Notes under the pieces: generated by a model | Database searches by the model: none | Seen by the model: only the letters and a program-made list of their open reading frames with translations | What the model was told of the DNA's origin: nothing | Shown here: positions 11,829-13,925 of the stretch, in pieces | Numbering within the stretch: position 1 is the first letter of the stretch | Layout of the letters: each line of letters begins with the position of its first letter | Assembly: GCA_003695215.1 (NCBI GenBank) | Contig: RFIM01000051.1 | Span: 1-13,925, forward strand | Direction: 5' to 3' | Length of the DNA: 13,925 nucleotides | Source: Chloroflexota bacterium | GTDB taxonomy: Bacteria; Chloroflexota; Anaerolineae; Aggregatilineales; UBA2796 | Program-made: the position numbers and the translations under genes

Positions 11829-13925
11829 ATGCGCTGGATCATCTTTAGCAGCATTTTTGCCGCGAGCGTCCTTCTTCCGCTACTGCTTTTGCCGATTGAG
11901 CAAGTGCCATATGCCTTTCTGCTAGTGAGCGCTCTCTCTGTGGCTTTGGCTCTGGCAGCGCAAGCGAGCGCTGCGCGCGAGAAGCTGGGTATGCGGCTCA
12001 AGGCTGCCTGGGATTGGCTCAGTCAAGTGCGTCAAGCGCGCTGGGGGCAGATTCTGCTGCTGATGGGCGGCATAGCAGCGCTCTACGTCGGTGCGGCGCA
12101 ATTGAGCGGCGCAAGCTCTGATGATGTTTCCGTGAGCAGCGCGCTGACAATGCTCGGCGTCGGACTCGGCATGGTATTCTTTGCAGCCTATGGTGTTGGC
12201 TCGCCGCTGGAAGGCGCTTTCAAGGTGACGGCACCTGGGCGCGTGCAGCCATTCGGCATTCGTTGGCGCTGGATGGCGCTCTCGCTCGGTTTGATCGCAT
12301 TCACAGCATGGCGCGGCGCACATGAGCTACCAGTGGCCTATGCAGGCGAGCAATTGCTAACTTGGGCGCTCGGTTTGCTGGCTTTCTTGCAGGCAATCAA
12401 GCCTGTGCCCTTCGGCAGCCGTCAGCCTGATGGACAGCCGCTAGCGCGTTGGGAATGGTTGCTGCTGCTAGCCATAGGCATCGCCGCTTTGCTGATGCGT
12501 ACAGTCAACTTGGAGAACGTGCCAGCGCTGTTCGATCAGGATGAGGCGATGTTCCCTGAGGAAGGCGCCGCTTGGCTGAGGCTGAACTTCCTGACTTCGC
12601 CTTTCGCGCCAGGCGTGCTTTCGTGGGTCAGGCTATACCAGATTCTGATCGGCTTCACGGTCGGGCTGCTCGGGCCAACGGTTACTGCGGCGCGCCTCTG
12701 GGCCGCGATCTTCAGCGCGCTGACCGTAGTGTTCCTCTATCTGCTGGGCAGAGAGCTTGGCGGCTGGCGGCTCGGCTTGGCGAGCGCGCTGTTCATGCTG
12801 GCATGGTCGTTTCACGTACAGTTCGGTCGCCTTGCGCTGAATCAGTCCGGCGATCCGCTCTTTGCAGCGATCGCCTTCTACTTGCTGATGCGCGGCTTAC
12901 GGCGCGGCTCAACAGTGGACTTTGCCCTGAGCGGCATGGCTCTGGGCATGGCTCAGCTCTTCTACATAGGCGGCAGGGCGATTCCATTCGTGATGATCGG
13001 CTTGATCGGCTGGTTGTGGCTGCGCGAGCGTCCGATCATTGCTCAGCAGTGGCGCCAACTGCTGATTTTGCCTGTTGCTGCATTCGTGATCCTATTGCCG
13101 CATCACTATTACCTGCTGGTCAGGAATGAGCCGTTCACAACACGCGCTATTACCAACATTTTTGTGAGTGGTCATTTCCAAGCAGTTGTGGAGAGTGGCG
13201 AGAATGTCGCTGCTTTCATCTGGGAACAGGTGCGCAATTCGTTTCTCGCGCCGATCTGGTTTGCTGACGGAGGCGGCTGGTATGGCTATGGCGCTCAGAG
13301 CCTGATCGGCGTGGTCGGCACGCCTTTCTTCCTGATCGGCGTGGTCGTGCTGCTGAGCATCCTGTGGCGCCATCCGAAGTGGGCGCTGCCAATCGGCTGG
13401 AGTTTCACTGTGATCTTTCTCGGCTCAACGCTAAGCCTGACGCCGCCGCATTATCAACGTTATGTGATCGCCGATAGCGCTTTCTCGCTGTGCGTCGGCG
13501 TTGGCGTGCTGATGGTCGCGCATACTTTGGCTGTGCATTTGAAGCAGCAACGCGCCTTCGACATTTTAGTGGTCGGCATCGCGCTGCTGATCAGCATAGG
13601 TAATTTTTGGTACTACACGGCTGTCTACATCCCAACGGGCAGAGGGCTGGATAATCTGCCTAATCGCGTGACTAATGCGCTTGCCCGCGAGATGGTGCGC
13701 GCTTACGATGAAGGGCGCCAAGTGCTGCTGATCGAGTCTTTTGACACAGGCGCCTCAGATACACTCGTGGTGCGCTATCTGATGAGCGATAGGAAGTATT
13801 TGCTCTATGACCGCGATGATGTTCGTCAGTTGCGCGGCGATCAGCCGTTTGCCATCTTTGCAGGCAGATCGCGCCTGGATGAATTGCGCCAACTGATCGC
13901 GCGCTATCCGAATGGGCGCTTCAGA
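11829..13925 (+). CDS. GT-C family (GT39/PMT-like) membrane glycosyltransferase, C-terminus beyond window
   Basis: An open frame of 699 codons running off the right edge. It encodes a polytopic membrane protein of the GT-C fold, which transfers a sugar from a polyprenyl-phosphate donor on the outer face of the membrane. The catalytic acidic motif is FDQDEA (Asp236, Asp238, Glu239) just after a hydrophobic helix ending LLMRTVNLENVPAL, as in dolichyl-phosphate-mannose-type transferases. Further helices follow (such as LFAAIAFYLLM and LIGWLWL), then LTPPHYQRY, and from about 620 a soluble region likely outside the cell. Unusually, about 210 residues with roughly six hydrophobic segments precede the canonical first helix. 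The ATG at 11829 has GGAG 15 bases upstream, a rather long spacing. Acceptor and donor sugar are unknown. Confidence 0.82.
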   Translation, partial: MRWIIFSSIFAASVLLPLLLLPIEQVPYAFLLVSALSVALALAAQASAAREKLGMRLKAAWDWLSQVRQARWGQILLLMGGIAALYVGAAQLSGASSDDVSVSSALTMLGVGLGMVFFAAYGVGSPLEGAFKVTAPGRVQPFGIRWRWMALSLGLIAFTAWRGAHELPVAYAGEQLLTWALGLLAFLQAIKPVPFGSRQPDGQPLARWEWLLLLAIGIAALLMRTVNLENVPALFDQDEAMFPEEGAAWLRLNFLTSPFAPGVLSWVRLYQILIGFTVGLLGPTVTAARLWAAIFSALTVVFLYLLGRELGGWRLGLASALFMLAWSFHVQFGRLALNQSGDPLFAAIAFYLLMRGLRRGSTVDFALSGMALGMAQLFYIGGRAIPFVMIGLIGWLWLRERPIIAQQWRQLLILPVAAFVILLPHHYYLLVRNEPFTTRAITNIFVSGHFQAVVESGENVAAFIWEQVRNSFLAPIWFADGGGWYGYGAQSLIGVVGTPFFLIGVVVLLSILWRHPKWALPIGWSFTVIFLGSTLSLTPPHYQRYVIADSAFSLCVGVGVLMVAHTLAVHLKQQRAFDILVVGIALLISIGNFWYYTAVYIPTGRGLDNLPNRVTNALAREMVRAYDEGRQVLLIESFDTGASDTLVVRYLMSDRKYLLYDRDDVRQLRGDQPFAIFAGRSRLDELRQLIARYPNGRFR

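Noticed and set aside
12572..13129. Plus-strand frame inside the glycosyltransferase region
   Set aside because: The overlapping frame gives a continuous 699-codon membrane protein with a GT-C motif; this one is an Arg/Ala-rich shadow.
1..13925. Known phage-defence island
   Set aside because: Apart from the TIR-like domains there are no nucleases, helicases, STANDs, toxins, integrases or transposases; the neighbourhood is metabolic and RNA-modification genes.

Overview
The window is a densely packed, GC-rich bacterial chromosomal segment. It holds fourteen protein genes, two of them cut by the window edges. No gene-free stretch exceeds about 185 bases, and I see no rRNA, tRNA, CRISPR array, transposase or phage gene. 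The mix suggests an environmental, thermophile-like or Chloroflexota-type bacterium: a GH13 alpha-glucosidase, a deazaflavin-nitroreductase-like protein, TIR/TPR proteins, a LegB-like dehydratase, a cytochrome P450 and a large GT-C glycosyltransferase. This assignment is inference from gene style only; no marker gene settles it.

Layout, left to right. Positions 1-3690 are all on the minus strand: the N-terminal two thirds of a GH13 alpha-glucosidase, a secreted SH3b-domain protein with its own promoter, an RlmI-type 23S rRNA cytosine methyltransferase, and upstream of it (ATGA overlap) a deazaflavin-nitroreductase-like protein with an added C-terminal membrane anchor. Positions 3788-6211 are on the plus strand: a strong -10 box followed by two translationally coupled paralogues, each with a TIR-like N-terminus and a TPR array. 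The first lacks the expected catalytic Glu and the second has lost about 15 residues of the TIR core, so the pair looks like a non-enzymatic TIR/TPR scaffold. Positions 6205-7223 are on the minus strand: a small DUF427 protein followed by a Trm9-like SAM methyltransferase, whose stop codon overlaps that of the TPR gene.

Positions 7323-10690 form an apparent minus-strand operon, in transcription order: LegB-like NAD-dependent sugar-nucleotide dehydratase, sugar-nucleotidyltransferase, cytochrome P450, rhodanese. It may start from a leaderless promoter overlapped by an inverted repeat. Positions 10748-10777 are a 12-bp hairpin ending the transcript of a PucR/CdaR-type regulator (10782-11645, minus). 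A 183-bp AT-richer divergent region follows, carrying a TATAAT box, a consensus DnaA box and a perfect operator-like inverted repeat. From 11829 to the right edge a plus-strand GT-C (family 39-like) membrane glycosyltransferase runs on, with an unusual six-helix N-terminal extension.

A possible link is cell-surface glycan work: the sugar-nucleotide dehydratase and nucleotidyltransferase could make an activated sugar, and the GT-C enzyme transfers lipid-linked sugars outside the membrane, with the PucR-type regulator between them. The most unusual local unit is the TIR/TPR pair; next are the membrane-anchored nitroreductase-like protein and the P450 embedded in a sugar-nucleotide operon.
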